From NCBI GenBank assembly GCA_008671285.1, contig RPYR01000102.1, forward strand, positions 1 to 5,745: 5,745 nucleotides of DNA, written 5' to 3'. This document shows, piece by piece, positions 5,070 through 5,745 of the stretch. How positions within the stretch are numbered: position 1 is the first letter of the stretch; the number at the start of each line of letters is the position of its first letter. Under the pieces are notes generated by a model that was given only the letters and a program-made list of their open reading frames with translations, was not told where the DNA came from and did no database searches. Made by a program: the position numbers and the translations under genes. The DNA is from Collinsella aerofaciens (lineage in GTDB: Bacteria > Actinomycetota > Coriobacteriia > Coriobacteriales > Coriobacteriaceae).

Positions 5070-5745
5070 CTACATCCCATTGCGCAGATTGCACACGCCG
5101 GCTGCCGCCATCTCGCGCAGCAGCGTCTCGCGGTCGCGCGTCACGATCAAATCCAGCGGGAAGTGAATCTCGTCGAGCATCTTGCGCGCGTGATCGAGCT
5201 TGCCAATGGCCATGCCAATGTGGGCATCGGTTGACACGCCAATGCCCACGCCCAGCTCGGCGCAGCGCTCGGCGATCTTGCGGCATACGGCCCAATGCTC
5301 AGTGTCGACACCGTGTTCAAGACTATGGTTGTTGATCTCGATAATCTTGTGCTTGGCCTTAGCTGCCAACAGCACCTCGTCGATATCGAACGGCACGCCC
5401 GAACGCCCCGTGTGACCCAGCATGAACACCTTGGGGTGCTCCAGGGCATTGATATACATCTCGGTCGTCTGGGCCAGCGTCGCGCCTTCAGCAATCTGCG
5501 GATTATGCACGCTCGCAACCAAATAATCCAAATTACGCGTAACCAAATCGAACAGCGAATGCTGACGGCTGTACGAATCGCCGGCAATATCGAGCGTGAC
5601 AGGGGTGTCCTCGCCAAACAGGCTTCCGTCCAGCGAAACGATATCGGCCTCGGCACCACGCAGCACCAGCACGCCGCTCCAAATGCGCGGCCAGATATCC
5701 TGGTTGATAAAGAATTGGTAACTGCGCAGGTCATTGGGACAAGCC
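5070..5745 (-). CDS. PHP-domain phosphatase, YcdX-like (N-terminus beyond right edge)
   Basis: The C-terminal 224 residues are visible; the start and the N-terminal His cluster (usually HxHT) lie outside. The stretch FINQDIWPRIWSGVLVLRGAEADI closely parallels E. coli YcdX, a trinuclear-metal phosphatase of the PHP superfamily. Expected metal ligands of this part, numbered from the first visible codon, are E32 (RGAEADI), H80 (SVHNP), H111 (LGHTG), D173 and H175 (STDAH). EINNHS (136-141) matches the EINNSS strand. The visible part suggests a full length of about 270-280 residues, longer than YcdX (about 245). A stretch after the metal Glu (roughly residues 40-72) accounts for much of the excess. 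Family members hydrolyse small phosphoesters; the substrate here is unknown. An in-frame GTG at 5672 is internal, since the homology continues upstream of it. The gene converges on the methyltransferase gene. Confidence 0.9.
   Translation of the reverse strand, partial: ACPNDLRSYQFFINQDIWPRIWSGVLVLRGAEADIVSLDGSLFGEDTPVTLDIAGDSYSRQHSLFDLVTRNLDYLVASVHNPQIAEGATLAQTTEMYINALEHPKVFMLGHTGRSGVPFDIDEVLLAAKAKHKIIEINNHSLEHGVDTEHWAVCRKIAERCAELGVGIGVSTDAHIGMAIGKLDHARKMLDEIHFPLDLIVTRDRETLLREMAAAGVCNLRNGM

Noticed and set aside
5070..5672. Phosphatase gene starting at GTG 5672
   Set aside because: The frame stays open to the right edge, and the upstream residues (FINQDIWPRIWSG) align with YcdX, so the start lies outside the window.

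Overview
The window (about 5.7 kb, GC-rich, strong preference for G/C-ending codons in most genes) looks like chromosomal DNA of a gut actinomycete of the Coriobacteriia, most likely Collinsella or a close relative. This is inferred from overall style: AGGAGG-type ribosome binding sites, an actinobacterial EF-G-like paralogue, and a Tat-type lipoprotein transporter component. No search was run.

Layout, left to right. Positions 1-608 (minus) hold the N-terminal 202 residues of an EF-G-like translational GTPase running off the left edge. It has an intact P-loop but altered G3 and G4 motifs. Its 235-nt upstream region (609-843) has hairpin potential and no other gene. At 844-883 lies a strong terminator for a three-gene minus-strand operon, read right to left: a Tat-exported polar amino acid binding lipoprotein (2480-3340), a permease (1676-2329) and an ATPase (919-1683). 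Permease and ATPase overlap by 8 bp. Binding protein and permease are instead separated by 150 bp, most of it a 105-bp nearly perfect palindrome. Upstream of the binding protein is a recognisable promoter with repeated CACTTTA half-sites, suggesting a dedicated repressor.

Divergent from this operon is a plus-strand RlmD/RumA-family Fe-S 23S rRNA uracil-C5 methyltransferase (3543-4991). It has a lysine-rich N-terminal tail and a clear switch in codon choice after about residue 150. A bidirectional terminator hairpin (5020-5049) separates it from a convergent minus-strand PHP-domain phosphatase of the YcdX type (5070-5745), whose N-terminus lies beyond the right edge.

The three ABC genes form one importer: lipid-anchored binding protein outside, a permease in the membrane and a cytoplasmic ATPase. 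The other genes are housekeeping-like and not evidently linked to it. I found no transposase, CRISPR array, tRNA/rRNA gene or toxin-antitoxin pair. The most unusual features are the palindrome inside the operon, the operator-like repeats and the degenerate GTPase motifs. None of these amounts to a clear new multi-gene system.
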